A DNA stretch of 64,000 nucleotides, taken from Rhexocercosporidium sp. MPI-PUGE-AT-0058 (taxonomy: Eukaryota; Ascomycota; Leotiomycetes; Helotiales). The stretch is from positions 124,001-188,000 of the forward strand of contig JAGTJL010000020.1 of assembly GCA_020746875.1 (NCBI GenBank), in the 5' to 3' direction. The position numbers were made by a program, and so were the translations under genes. The notes below the pieces were generated by a model. That model searched no databases and was not told the origin of the DNA. It worked only from the letters and a program-made list of their open reading frames with translations. Of this stretch, positions 21,977 through 33,179 are shown piece after piece; positions within the stretch are counted from its first letter, which is position 1; each line of letters starts with the position of its first letter.

Positions 21977-24075
21977 ATGGCATCTCCGACAGTCCCTATG
22001 GGAGTCTATCTCTGGAAGAGACTCGCATCCTTGGGCATTGAACATGTATTTGGCGTTCCCGGAGACTTCAATTGTGAGGAATGCAAGCAAATTCGTCGCA
22101 CGTGACGTTGCTGACTCGTTCATCAGTGACCCTTCTGGACCAGATTTACGATGTTCCCGAGCTAACTTGGCTCGGAACTTGTAACGAGCTCAATGGAGCT
22201 TATGCCGCAGATGGATATACAAGAATAAAGGGCCATCCAGCTGCCCTTCTCACGACTTATGGCGTAGGCGAGCTCTCTGCTATGAATGGAGTTGCAGGAG
22301 CTTATGCGGAGCACGCTGGAATGATCCATCTGGTGGGCATGACATCTCGACCAAGTACGTATTATGGTTATTTTAAACTAAAAGCATCTAACTTTTCCAT
22401 AGTCCAGAAGATGCGGGCCATGATTCATCACACAATGGAACCTGGAATGGACCACGCTATCTACATCGGCATGAGCGAGCCTGTCCGAAAGACTCATACA
22501 TTCCTCATGGACGACAGCACCATGGCAGAAGAAATTGACCGAGTGATCATTGAGGGAGTAAGGAGCAGACTTCCTGTCTTCATTTACATCCCCACTGATG
22601 TTGTGTCTGTTCAACTCGATGCCAAGCGTCTAGAAACACCACTTGACACTACCATCCGGAACGATGCAACCGCGGAAGATGCGGTCGTCAGAGCTGTCCT
22701 GGATTTGATCAAGACTTCATCCACCCCAGTTATTTTGGCCGATGTATTGACCATTCGCCATGGAGGTAGGGACTTGGCAAGAGAGCTTGTGGACTTGACG
22801 CAGTTCCAGAGTTTCTCAACTCCACTTTCGAAAGGAATCATTGACGAGACCCATCCCGGTTATGGTGGCAATTACAATGGCACAGGTATATCATTCATTT
22901 CCACTCGGTGATCCCTGTACTGACAGTCGTAGTGTCTTTTCCTGGTGTCGCCGAAGCAGTCCATGCCTCCGATTTAGTCCTCAACCTTGGTCCCCTATTG
23001 TCAGATTCCAACACTGGTGCATTCACAAGAGAAATTAAGGTTGAAAACGTAGTTCTATTAGGACATGCATTCTGTCAGGTCAAGGAGAAGAAATTTGATG
23101 GTGTTCACTTCTTGCCTGTTTTGAGGAAGATAGTCGAGGCTCTGAAAAAGGATCCAAAGGACCACCAGCTTCCAAGACCTTCCAAAAAGGCCAAGATCGA
23201 GGTAAAACTTCATTTTTCAGGAGATACAGGTCAGAAGCTAAAGGTTCCAGGCACCTGTTTTGAACAATTCTACGTCGGGAAGGATTGAGCAATCATACAC
23301 CTGGCAACGACTTGGCAAATTCATCAAGGCTAATGATATTGTCCTAGCAGAGTCTGGAACAGCTCAGTAAGTGAACTTTGAGTCACCATATAATTTGGCT
23401 AGAGACTTACACAAAGACTACAGATTCGGAATTCCAGATGCAACATTCCCAGCAAACACCCGCTTCATCACGCAGATCTTCTGGTCATCGATCGGCTACA
23501 CCGTGGGTGCTTGTCTTGGCGCCCTGGTCGCTGCCAAGGAACTCAAGATACCGGGTCGAGTCGTACTGATCGTAGGCGAGGGCAGCATGCAGATGACTGT
23601 GCAAGAAATGTAAGTTTGTCGATTTATGGACTCGGCCGATCCAAATGCTGACAATAGATAGTGGTTCGTACATTCGGTTTGGGTTTAAGCCAGTCATTTT
23701 CGTAATCAACAACAACGGTTACTCGATCGAACGAGCTATCAATGGACCAAAGCAAGCCTACAACGAGGTCAGCATGCTTTGGGACCACCAGAAAATGCTT
23801 GAGTTCTTCGGAGCAAGAGAGGAGACTGGTATCAAAAGCAAAAGCTACAAGTGCACCACTGTTGAGGAGCTTGAGAGAGTGCTTACTGATGATGAATTTG
23901 CGATGGCCGATTGTATCCAGGTAAGTTGGGGTCACAAAAACGTCCGACATACAGTGTACTGATATTGCAATAGGTCTGTGAAATTGTTATGGATCAATTC
24001 GACTACCCTTGGCGATTGACAAAACAAATCGAGATCTCGAAAGCAAGAGCGAAGGCTATGACTAGCAAGAAATGA
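21977..24075 (+). CDS. Pyruvate decarboxylase (thiamine diphosphate enzyme)
   Basis: Eight exons (21977-22073, 22127-22354, 22403-22885, 22933-23201, 23251-23366, 23424-23609, 23662-23920, 23974-24075) join in frame to 579 residues, normal for a PDC. Cytosolic PDC converts pyruvate to acetaldehyde and CO2. The N-terminal Pyr domain has GVPGDFN (catalytic Asp), GTCNELNGAYAADGY (catalytic Glu) and the paired catalytic histidines in IHHT. The middle domain has PVILAD and the conserved HPGYGGNYNGT. The PP domain has GEGSMQMTVQEIG...NNNGYSIE, the Mg/ThDP motif, with Glu replacing the first Asp of the usual GDG, and the late catalytic Glu in NNGYSIE. All residues needed for decarboxylation are visible. 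Intron 4 (23202-23250) was placed where it restores the frame into SGRIEQSYTW. Related ThDP decarboxylases (indolepyruvate, phenylpyruvate) cannot be excluded, because the HHT-following segment (EPGMDHAIYIGMS) departs from yeast Pdc1. Confidence 0.92.
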
Positions 24076-24779
24076 GGGTGCAAGCACCTGCACTCAACAG
24101 CTCGTTCAACTAAGATGCTACAGTATACGCATAGAAATTATTCCGTCAACTGATACCAACCCTCGTGAACCCCTTGCACTTAGGAAATCATCTCTCACTT
24201 CTCCATCTGTATGCCATTCTCGTGCGGACAGTACTTTAGAAAAAGTACTCGGATTTCAACTCTCTCTGGGAGGGGCTGGTTTTGAACGTTGATTTGCTGG
24301 GCAACACATCAGCGTTTTCGTCTCACCCTGGTCATCTTATCTATCTCAGCAAATCCCCTGGCCCCACTGTGGGATTATTCAATCGCTTGCCAAATAGTAC
24401 CTTCATTATAAATGTTTCGAAGCGACTAAAGTCACATCCTCACCATCATACCAGAAGTTCCCAACGTAACAACGATTCAAATTGCCTTGACTTCCTATCA
24501 AAACGTTCTTAGTGGCACTGACAGTCATAGTCACGGAAATTTTTAAGGTTTCGAAGAAAGAACTGCGTGAGAATAACGGGAGATCTGAGAGTGAGAATCC
24601 CTGAACATATATGTCCTTTGAAAACAACCATTGGTCCATTCGCTTGGATGGTACACTTTCGCATTTTTATCCTCTCATCCTGACAGTCCGATCTCCTCAT
24701 CGTTAGATAATCATCGATGCCCATCTCCCGCTCTCCTCTTTCCCCTCCCCCAACTCATCACCCCTCTTTAGATCTTCCC
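24076..24779. other. Intergenic between convergent genes
   Basis: The gap holds the 3' ends of the decarboxylase (plus) and the secreted protein gene (minus). No additional gene seen. Confidence 0.4.
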
Positions 24780-25070
24780 TCACTCCTCCATTCCTGGAGG
24801 ACAACAGGCAATGACCTGTGGGCAACTTTCCTGAATTTTCCCCCCATTTTGACAAATATCCTTATTCTTCTGGATAACATAGGCATCCTCAGTCCCGGCT
24901 TTCCCGCCTGCACAGCTAGCGGGCTTCCCGAAGCAGTAAAGTCCGTCGCTCCCTACTTTACAGCGGGACGCGTAGCCGCTGGTTGGGTAGCTGCAGTTTG
25001 GGTTTGGTTCTTGTGCAGAAGTGGTGGCGATGGCCATGATAGCAGCAGCGAGGAGGGTTGTGAAACGCAT
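24780..25070 (-). CDS. Small secreted cysteine-rich protein (effector candidate)
   Basis: A 96-residue protein with no intron. It starts with a textbook signal peptide (MRFTTLLAAAIMAIATTSAQ, cleavage expected after AQ or nearby), leaving a mature chain of about 76 residues with eight cysteines: NPNC, SRC, YC, SC, IC, ESC and a terminal CC doublet (VIACCPPG). Eight cysteines, an odd-spaced doublet and small size match the general profile of apoplastic fungal effectors or antimicrobial-like secreted proteins, most of which have no database family. No transmembrane segment follows the signal and there is no GPI site. It stands alone in a gene-poor stretch about 5.5 kb from a transposon block, a typical setting for such genes. 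Secretion is well supported; a role in host interaction is inference only. Confidence 0.8.
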   Translation of the reverse strand: MRFTTLLAAAIMAIATTSAQEPNPNCSYPTSGYASRCKVGSDGLYCFGKPASCAGGKAGTEDAYVIQKNKDICQNGGKIQESCPQVIACCPPGMEE

Positions 25071-27249
25071 GTTGATGTTGGTTGGGTTTTTGATGATGGT
25101 GGATGGTGGAGTAAGATGTGAAGTTGTTTATGGGTTTTGGTGGTGGTGGTGTGGTGACTATGGGAGGAAGGTGAATGATTGGTTGATTAGTGGATATGGT
25201 TCCAATTTCAAGTATATTGTGAGGTCACCGTCGTGATTATATACAGCACTCACATGGAGCACGAAGACTTCCGGCTTATGCGTCGGAAGTATTTGCCTTT
25301 CTAAACTGAACTTAATGGCGAGTCAACAGAATTGTAAGCTTTATTGCAATTCATGGTGATGAACTGTGAAGTTACTGGTACCTTTACAGCTAGCTAGAGT
25401 AAGTAAGATCTTCTCTTTTCACTGACAGACCCGGATGATCTTCGCTGTTACAGGAGCAAATAAAGTTTCAGTGACAGCGGAGAGAATTTTAACCTTGTAT
25501 TACAATTGTTTTCTCATTTCCTCGCATCTTAAACTTAGGCATAAACTTAGCAAACGTAATACAATACTAAATAGTTAAAATGGGGCTTTCCGCATCCTTC
25601 GAATCCTTCGCGTTCCAAAAACTCTGTTGAAATTACTGCGTTTGTTCTTGGTACTGTGCTAAGATATTCTTGATGATACGTAAGCGAGAATGTAGCGCAC
25701 CTCCGCAGTCCAGTTAGCTCTAAATCTTGGCAATGTGGTAAATGGATGGCGCATGACTTAACGGTACATTGCTGCAGGCATTGAGTTGTTTATATACCAG
25801 TAGGAGCTATAAATTGTGTAAATATTGTCCTGAGAAAATCGGCAATATCCCGGATGCTCAGGTATTTTAACCGGAGCTGGAATTAGATTATGAACCCAGC
25901 CCTGCCTCATCCGTTGAGATAAATCGCAAATATCCACCAATAGTCTCTACATTTTGGAATCACAAGATCTCATAACCTTTTCAGGGCCATACTGTACAGC
26001 TCACCGAATAAACTATATCTCGTACGATGTTAATGTCCCCAAGTCTTCTCACATAACATCTTCAGATCCATGGAAACTTTCTTCTCAGCTCGATCATCCT
26101 ATTATCTATCAACATTTGGTCTGTAGAGGGTGATTGAACAGCGAATCTGGGAGAAGAATCAAGACTATCTCACCAACAGATGCCCTTTCATGAAATTACT
26201 TCGTGTCCAGAATGCTAGCTAGAAGACTCCAGTTGATACAATGGAGCATTTTCATCTACTACGGAAAGATTTCAATCGAAATTATGATTATTCAGGAATA
26301 GGATAACGTTTAGTGCTCTGCCTTCTTTGGCAGAGTCATTAAGTGATGAATGTTCCTTTCTTTGGGAGGTAACACAAGAACGGATGACTCCTACTCCTTC
26401 ATGATGGTTTGATTTCTCCGAACTTAATGTTGTGACTTGCAATGATACCGCATCCTTTGCTGCGAACGAAGACGATTCCATAATTAAGAAACGCCGAATG
26501 TACAATCCCCCTTCCCCTGTCCCAATGTTATACGGTGGATGCCTTTTGCCTATCAGTCAAACGCAAAAAGGGCAGATCTCGAGCTGCTTTGCAGTCAGAC
26601 AAGGGGCGTACGGAATTCGAATTTGGTATGTTGACAGAGCAACCGTGAGGGGATATAACAATTGCCACCTTTAAAGCAGCCGAGGAAAAAGTCTTCACCG
26701 TATAAAATTGGGACAGGCGGGGGTGGGTACTATAGTTCCCTTGAAATCGTTGGGATGTACGGACTCTGAGTTAAAATTGGGCTTTGGGTAAGCTCGAGTG
26801 ACGCTGTTGAGGATTGGATTTTTGAGCTAGGGTGGATAAGCGCATGTTGCGGGAGTATGGAGGATTCTGCTGCGGGGCGAGGAGGGTTTGGATAGCTTTG
26901 AGTCGATAAGGAGAGATGTGGGTGGTGGTTCGGTGAAGTATTGTTCAAGGAAGTCTGCATGGGCTTGGGAGAACGAGTGTGGCCCCAGCTTTGAGATTGG
27001 AGGTATCGACAGAGCTGGGTGTGGCTCTGACCAGGAATGCAGATGATGGTTTCACGAACAGCTCTAGAGGAGGGGGATCAGGAATCGTCGTGGTTCGAAT
27101 TCTAGCCTTGAAAATTGTATTTGAAGAGGCGCGACAGAGTGTATTTATTCTCAATCTAGATGGGCTGTCAAAAGATAAGCTGACAAACTTAGCAAGCAGC
27201 AATTCGCAGATATTTGTAATGAAATTAAAGAGATTTCTTGAAAGTACAT
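25071..27249. other. Gene-poor interval
   Basis: This includes the GT-rich leader of the minus-strand secreted protein gene (about 25075-25215, with repeated GGTGGTG). No other coding sequence could be supported on either strand. Confidence 0.4.
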
Positions 27250-28200
27250 TCACGATATAAACGAAGAAGTAAGTACTTACCCTACTTCTTACCCGGCACG
27301 TGCAGTTATTAAACGTACAACAAGAATAAGAAAAGGCGCAGAAGAGTCTTATCGAAGAAGACTCTTGCTTTAAATCTATTCTAATCGATGATTCTTAAGA
27401 CTCGAGTGATCTTTACGCTACTTATACTTAACGAATCATCTCTGCCGCAGTATATGACGACGTTTAAAAGCTTTTAAGCTTCGAGCTTATATTTAAAACC
27501 TCGATTTTAATACGCTTTTAATTAAAATATTTAATACTTTAAATAAATAAAACTAATTGATATAAACGTATAATTAATATTAAAACGGCTCTTACGATAC
27601 GAGTACTTCAAGCGCTAAATATTAAAGCGGCGATTATATTATCTTTAAGTTTAAGCAGAACATTTATCTTTTAAGTTATAATAAAACTAAAAATATTATC
27701 TTTAAAGTTTTCAGGATCTTTAGCTCTTTAGTCAGCAAAGCCGATAGTTATTTACCTTACGATAATGTGACGCTTGCTCTATAAAAGACGGCAATCACGT
27801 GTGACTGGTGCCTCGCATTCTATGGCGGGAATATGAAGATAACAAGAGTCCCTTAGAATCTATAACTACGTAGGAAAGAAGGTATGGAAAGCAGTAGGTT
27901 ATATACAAAGGTAGGCTCTACAGAGGCTCGTCTAATCTCGGCAACTTCCCAAATAGGAAGTAAATAGCCGTGACTGGAAATGAGGCACTGGAAGCTCTAA
28001 ACTGTCACAGATAAGACTTTTAAAGTCGTTACTACTAATATTATATAAAATGCAAAACAAAAAAAAAGAAAACAAAAAAAACTTATTTAAGCTAAGCTTA
28101 AGTCGTGCTTAAGTATACTCAGGAATAATTACTCTTGGCTTAAGTTAAAGCAGAAGCTGCTTACGTTTAAATACTAAAACGGAACAAGCAAAAAAAAAAG
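27250..28200. repeat. AT-rich relic, probably a RIP-eroded transposon
   Basis: Composition switches abruptly near 27250 to TA-rich sequence full of TTTAAA, TTAATA and TATAAA strings, and reverts near 28200 after A-runs (28045-28080, 28185-28200). The texture matches the mutated parts of the 31-43 kb transposon block. A near-palindrome GTAAGTACTTAC lies at about 27267-27278. I found no paired inverted or direct repeats and no readable transposase, so the element class is unknown. Confidence 0.45.
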
Positions 28201-29544
28201 TTGAGTCTCACTTTTTCGTGTCATCTCCATAAGCTTCGCTTAATCTGCCGAAAATGGAATTGGTCGTGCAACCTCGATGCTAGCTTACCGGAGACTATTC
28301 ACAACCCAGTGTATTGTATTCGGACTGATTTTTTATTATTATTTTTCTCCTTTTATTAAGTCTGCGATCCTGGACTTGGAGTCTCATGTTTCAATTCAAA
28401 ATCAAAACCAAACCATCCATCCAGCAATCCCAATACCGAAAGAACCAAAATAAATCCCACACCTAAAAGCGATAATACCGCTTCACGATGCCAGGTCCAA
28501 TCAAAATGGACCGGGCCAAGTCTCCTGGGACCACTTCCACCTCAGCAAGATGGGATAAAATCGAGAGCCCCATGAGCGATGGTACAGTCATGAGGCTTTC
28601 TATCATAACATTCCCGAGTCCGACCTTCAAAAAGTTTCCGGAACTCCCCGCTGGGAATACCACGGGGATGGAGAGTAAGATGCCGTTAGGTTCGTTGTTT
28701 GATGTAGGGACAGCATCGTGTTCGGACTGATAGTTCATTCCAAAGAGGGTTCATGTGAGCAAAGGATCAAATCTTCATCTCGAATCAAATTTAGCAGACT
28801 TGTAGTTAAGTTCTTTGTAAGGAAAGGGTGGATAGAGCACTCTGTAGCGTTGCAAACGTTTGGAACAGCCAGCGGGTTATAAGCTTTTGGTACCTTCTTG
28901 ATATATCATCAATTCAAATTCAATGAAAGATTTACGCATAAGTTATTGCGCCTATCACGCCAATCAATCAGAGAGCCGTGGAGAAATAAATCTTGGTAGT
29001 GTTGATTCCCAAGGACACCTCATTTAGTGAATATTGCTTGGCACCAATCCTTTGTCAAACCTTCGTCATTTGATATGATAATACCATGTCCCAGTATTTA
29101 GATGAAGAGATTTCTATTATATCACACAAAAGTTCAGAACCACAAGCAAATGATGAATGTTTTGGTGATCGAAGCTTCCACTCATATACTAATTATAACA
29201 TAGCATCAAGGGCTACTAGAGTACGATACGGGAGTTATGTGAAGTTTGTGGATGGCACATCGGAATCATCTTGCGGAATGAGCATAGAGAATAAATTAGA
29301 GCAACCTTGAGGCTATAGAATCTGCATCGCGTATACTTCGGTGCCTCCCTGCACAGTGGCTGTGGCACAACAAGAAATACCAATCGTGAAGCCTCATTGA
29401 TCTCCTACTAATCCATCTGATCGATGGGGCATGGCTAATTTTCGTCTATTGGGAAAGGTTGGTCTCCTAGACATTGTGTTAGCGGGCTCTAGAAACGTGA
29501 CACGACGTTCGCCATATCAATATGCCTACCTGTCCAAGGATTTA
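28201..29544. other. Intergenic, no firm gene
   Basis: A 91-codon minus-strand frame at 28463-28738 has some hydrophobic character (GILLSIPVVFPAGSSGNFL) but no family resemblance, and the opposite strand is equally open, so it is not called. Nothing else is supported. Confidence 0.35.
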
Positions 29545-30040
29545 TTAGTGCATCGCAAAAAGCGCTAGCATGAGTCTTCTCAATGTTAGTGTATCTATAA
29601 CTTGGAAGGGAATTCGAGGCTTCTTTCTTGCAACCATGTCCTGCCAAGCCGCATCAAGTTCTGGGCGAGGAGGCCCGCGGAAAGGGCTGTAGTGATGCGT
29701 GTACAAATCATCCCACGGTCGAAGTTCCATTTCCACTGCAGGTGCTATCCAATCTGTAAACAAATGAGTTTCTATGGTAAGCTGGAAAGTTGAACCAGGG
29801 AATAAAGGTAACTTACCATTCCATGGCAATTTGAGTTGAGCATTGTCTGATTTCGTGTGCGTATTGTACACTAGGAATAAACCAAGGTTGAGCAGCAAAA
29901 AAGAAAAGATTGGTTGCCAAGAGTGACCAATTGTGCCTTCCCTGTGGCCGATGTCTAACATAGAGATGGTCATTGCTCAAGAGAGATTCGGAAGCGAAGC
30001 TCCCATCTTCGGAGGGTCGAGAAGTCTGTTTAGGCTCCAT
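29545..30040 (-). pseudogene. UstYa-like (DUF3328) protein, frameshifted and truncated
   Basis: From ATG 30040 the frame gives an N-terminus typical of DUF3328/UstYa proteins (MEPKQTSRPSEDGSFASESLL ... RHNWSLLATNLF). The expected membrane helix continues only in another frame (FLLLNLGLFLVYNTHT), so an indel in the TTTTCTTTTTTG run near 29900 broke it. An intron (GTAAGTTACC...TTACAG, about 29747-29815) then joins W-N-D to DWIAPAVEMELRPWDDLY, followed by the family signature SPFRGPPRPELDAAWQDM. The two downstream HxxHC motifs that define active UstYa-type enzymes are not visible; the frame ends ...LTLRRLMLALFAMH. Active members are membrane-anchored oxidases or cyclases in RiPP and other secondary-metabolite clusters. 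No precursor-peptide gene or other pathway gene is evident next to it. Confidence 0.65.
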
Positions 30041-30601
30041 GGTGGGAATAAATCAATGAAGGCGGGACGAGACGCGAAACGAAGTCGATCCGAAAAAGTA
30101 TGCTTGAAAGAGCGGATTGCTTGCTTTACTTAATCGGTAGCCATTCAGTGTCACGGTGGAAGTGATACGAGCTGTGTAGTCATTTCAGTATTTCTCTGCC
30201 AAGGCCGACTTTTAATGCGTGATGACTGCGCGCAATACTTCAAGCTGCAGGCTTACCATCCCTACAGCCCGAAAACAAAAGCTTGCATGCGTCCAGCGGC
30301 GAGAGAGTGACAGAAACACCCCTTGAACAGAGCAAAGATCTAGAAAGTGATCTCTACCACGATTATGCTCGGCTCTAATGTGCAATGACTTCGCGGCAGA
30401 TTTGGTTAGGAAGGGTAGGACAGCTTGGCCTGTAGCAAAACCGAGCTTACTGCGAACTTATGTGTGGTAACTGGTCAATAGGGGTACTCCAAAGCCTTGC
30501 TGCGAGTGAACTACCTTGATGGAAACTTTTCTAAGCCAATACACCCTACTTAAGTTGCAGACTTATCTTCCTAGGGTTGACAGTATCGCTCAGAATCTCT
30601 A
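30041..30601. other. Flank before the transposon block
   Basis: Non-coding sequence leading up to the inverted repeat at 30602. No gene seen. Confidence 0.35.
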
Positions 30602-31136
30602 TCCCCTTAAGTGCGACACGCGCACATCTCCAGGCTGTGCCGCCTGAAGGTGAGCGCTAAGTTGCCCCTTACTACAGGGCATATTGGCCCGAGCGCCGGC
30701 ATCAATAAAATTATAAACAAAGGCACTTTTCCTATTAAAATACTTATCTTTTTACGATATTCGCAATACTCACTTAAGTAGTCCAAGATCCTACTAATAT
30801 AGGCACCCTAAGACTAGACGAAAAGCTATTACAAGTTAAGGGGACGCATTTTAAGCTTATAAATTGCCTTAATTTTAACTTAAAGCTACACTTGTTACGG
30901 CTGGCCAAAGGTTGATACGGTGTAAGAGATAGCTTTGTATTTGGACCTAAAGCTACGCTTAGAATCAAGAAGAAAAGACAAAAAGAAAAAGAGAGCTCTT
31001 TATAAGAGGGAGCTTTAATATAAATATATAAAGGGTCCCCTTAGCCTTTCCCGATTAGGCCTAGCGCCATGGTTGCCATGCCAAGGCAATGCTACGAGCG
31101 ATGCCGAGCTCGCTCGGTTAGAATACGAGGCTCAGG

Positions 31137-31324
31137 GAATCGTAATAACACTTACTTAAAGATATATTATTAAACGATTCTATTACGTTATTTATATAGT
31201 ATTATATGCTAGAAATCGTTAATCGAATAGTTAAAGCTACGAATGCTTATAAGTAAGAACCTCCCCCGCAAACAATTAAATCTCGTGCCTTAAATTACTA
31301 CCCTATTACTCGTAAAGAGCTATA
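31137..31324 (+). pseudogene. piggyBac-like transposase, N-terminal fragment
   Basis: Plus-strand reading in one frame shows IVNRIVKATNAYK, a stop, then EPPPQTIKSRALNYYPITRKELYL, matching the N-terminal TN.YA...W..VT..E pattern of DDE_Tnp_1_7 transposases. It is cut at the CTTAT target site by the Copia insertion and resumes at 43136. Stops are frequent. Confidence 0.55.
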
Positions 31325-31329
31325 CTTAT

Positions 31330-31524
31330 TATTGTGCAACATACCTTGAGGCTCCACAGAGGCGAATATGAGTTTAATTGAAGGCTGCGCAATTGCGTAT
31401 ATAACTGTTGTTGTATATTATATATGGCGCATTCAAGCTCCTTGAATAAGGGAGCTTACTGGCGCCATGGTTTTGGTAGTCTTGATTGGGCTCGCTTAGC
31501 CAATTAATTATAACCTGCACGACA
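31330..31524 (-). repeat. Copia 3' LTR (left copy)
   Basis: 195 bp, nearly identical to 42936-43130; the differences seen are mostly C/T or G/A. It contains the conserved words CATACCTTGAGGCTC and ACTGGCGCCATGGTTTTGG. In element sense it begins TGTCGTGCAGG at 31524. Confidence 0.93.
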
Positions 31525-31540
31525 CACCCCTTCGCTAAAG
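31525..31540 (-). other. Polypurine tract beside the Copia 3' LTR
   Basis: In element sense the bases just before the 3' LTR read CTTTAGCGAAGGGGTG and abut TGTCGTGC. A short purine run (GAAGGGGTG) at this position is where plus-strand DNA synthesis is expected to start. Confidence 0.6.
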
Positions 31541-31724
31541 ACAATACGTAGCTTTAGCGAAGTAAATAAGTGTATAATAAATATGATAAATAATAGTAAA
31601 AACGACAGATAATAAGGAAAAGTAATAATTAGTAGTTAAAGTAAATATGTTTAACGTATAAACGAGAGTATATAAATAGTTCCTTCCCTTATAACTTCCT
31701 TTTATAAGTATATTAAATTTAAAA

Positions 31725-32613
31725 ATGGGTCGTGTTTCTATCGCTAAGTTGGCCGCCTGTGTCTCCCGTCTTTTTAACCTCGCCGCTACTCGCGTAGCCA
31801 AAAAGGTATGTTTCCTTTTGTCTTTTGTATTTTTGAGTTTGGTTTTCGACGTTGTTTAAGTTAAAAGATCGAGAAATTAAGTAAATTAAAATATATTAAC
31901 TAATTGTAATAGCCTGCCGCCGCTTTCCCTCCCCCTCGCCGTCGCCCTCGCCCTCGCACCCCCTCTCCTATGCCTCCCCCTGCCGCCCCTGCCGCCCTTA
32001 TTACTCCCGCCCGCCGGCGTGCTAAGGTAGGTATTAATAAGGAGGTCCTTTGCTCGACATGCGTTAAAGCTGCCTTAAAGGGTAACCTTTTTATTAACAT
32101 TTATTAAGATATTATTAGTTTGGCTCGGTGCCTTCAGTGCCACAGCCAGAATTATAGTTATATTAGTCTTATCGGGCCTACTATTACGGTCGCTTTTGCC
32201 GCCTTTGTAGAAGAAAAACGTAATACTTCTTATACTCGCGTAAGTTTGGCTTTAGCTTTTATGTTTTAAAGTTAATTAATTTTAAATAATAATTAAAAAA
32301 CCTCTAAGCTTTAGTTCGTAATGCTCTTACTACGCCTAATATATTTATCTTATTCTTATAAATAGCTTTAAAAAATCTAACTTTAGTTATTTAATTACTA
32401 TTATTGCGGCCCCCGCCCCCGCCCCCGTCGTCCCTACCCCCGCCCCCCGCCTTCCCTACCCCCGCCCCCCGCCTAATCCTCTTACCTATTTGGGTTAGTG
32501 CTAGTACTGGTGCTAGTACTATTAGTGCTGGTGTTATTATTAGTAATGTGGCCGCCCGCCGCCGCCGCATTAAAGAGTTATTAATAGAGCTAATAAATTT
32601 GTTAATAGTTTAA
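31725..32613 (+). pseudogene. Antisense accessory frame in the Copia, Ala/Pro/Arg-rich with CxxC pairs
   Basis: The frame runs opposite to pol, between the end of pol and the 3' LTR. Exon 1 (31725-31806) reads MGRVSIAKLAACVSRLFNLA then ATRVAKK. A GTATGT...AATAG intron follows, and exon 2 (31913-32239) gives an Arg/Pro/Ala-rich stretch, ITPARRRAKV, EVLCSTCVKAAL, one TAA, then ARCLQCHSQN and ITVAFAAFVEEKR, ending at a GTAAGT donor. A later exon within 32404-32613 is C-rich at first (poly-Pro/Ala) and ends SAGVIISNVAARRRR, IKELLIELINLLIV, stop. Two Cys-x2-Cys pairs could bind metal. Its GC-rich codons survive in a block otherwise eroded to AT. It is probably inactive now because of the in-frame TAA. 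I do not know a described family. It could instead belong to another inserted element. Confidence 0.5.
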
Positions 32614-33179
32614 TTCGCGACTTAATAGCGGCTTAAAAACGTGTCTTTTTAAAGTCATAGTTTACTACTTTATAAGTAGCTTAAGAACGGGCCCTTTTAT
32701 ACTTACTTACGTTGGTTTAATTATAACTTCGGCCGGAATAGAATTCTTACCTTTTAATAATTTGAAAAAAAATATATTTTACGTAATTATATTAACTTAA
32801 AAAGTATTTTAAAATATAAAGGAAAATAAAAGAGTATATTTATAATAAAATATAAGTTTTAATTAAGTTTTTCTATCGACGCTTTAGCGTCTTATAGATT
32901 AAGTAATATAATAAAAGTCTTAAACTTCTGTCGTAGAAGGTTTTTAATAAGGCTATTAATATATATTTTGTTTATAGGTAAGTATATAACTTTAAAACTT
33001 CCTTTTTAGTATTCTTAACGTAATTATATATTTTAAATATTAACGTGTTTAAGCTTAGTTAATATGCGCTGGTTTTCTTTAATTATAAGCTTAATTATTT
33101 ATTAATTATTATAAAAGATATTTTAAGGGCATCTTATATTAAGGTACATTTCTGTAAAAAGCCTTTATAATGTTATAAC

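Noticed and set aside
24717..25121. 134-codon plus-strand frame over the secreted protein
   Set aside because: Shadow of the minus-strand gene, which has a clear signal peptide and cysteine pattern.
28463..28738. 91-codon minus-strand frame with hydrophobic runs
   Set aside because: Opposite strand equally open, no recognisable family.
32404..32470. C-rich repeat as a microsatellite or CRISPR-like array
   Set aside because: It reads as low-complexity Pro/Ala codons within the accessory frame; units are irregular, with no spacers, and the genome is eukaryotic.
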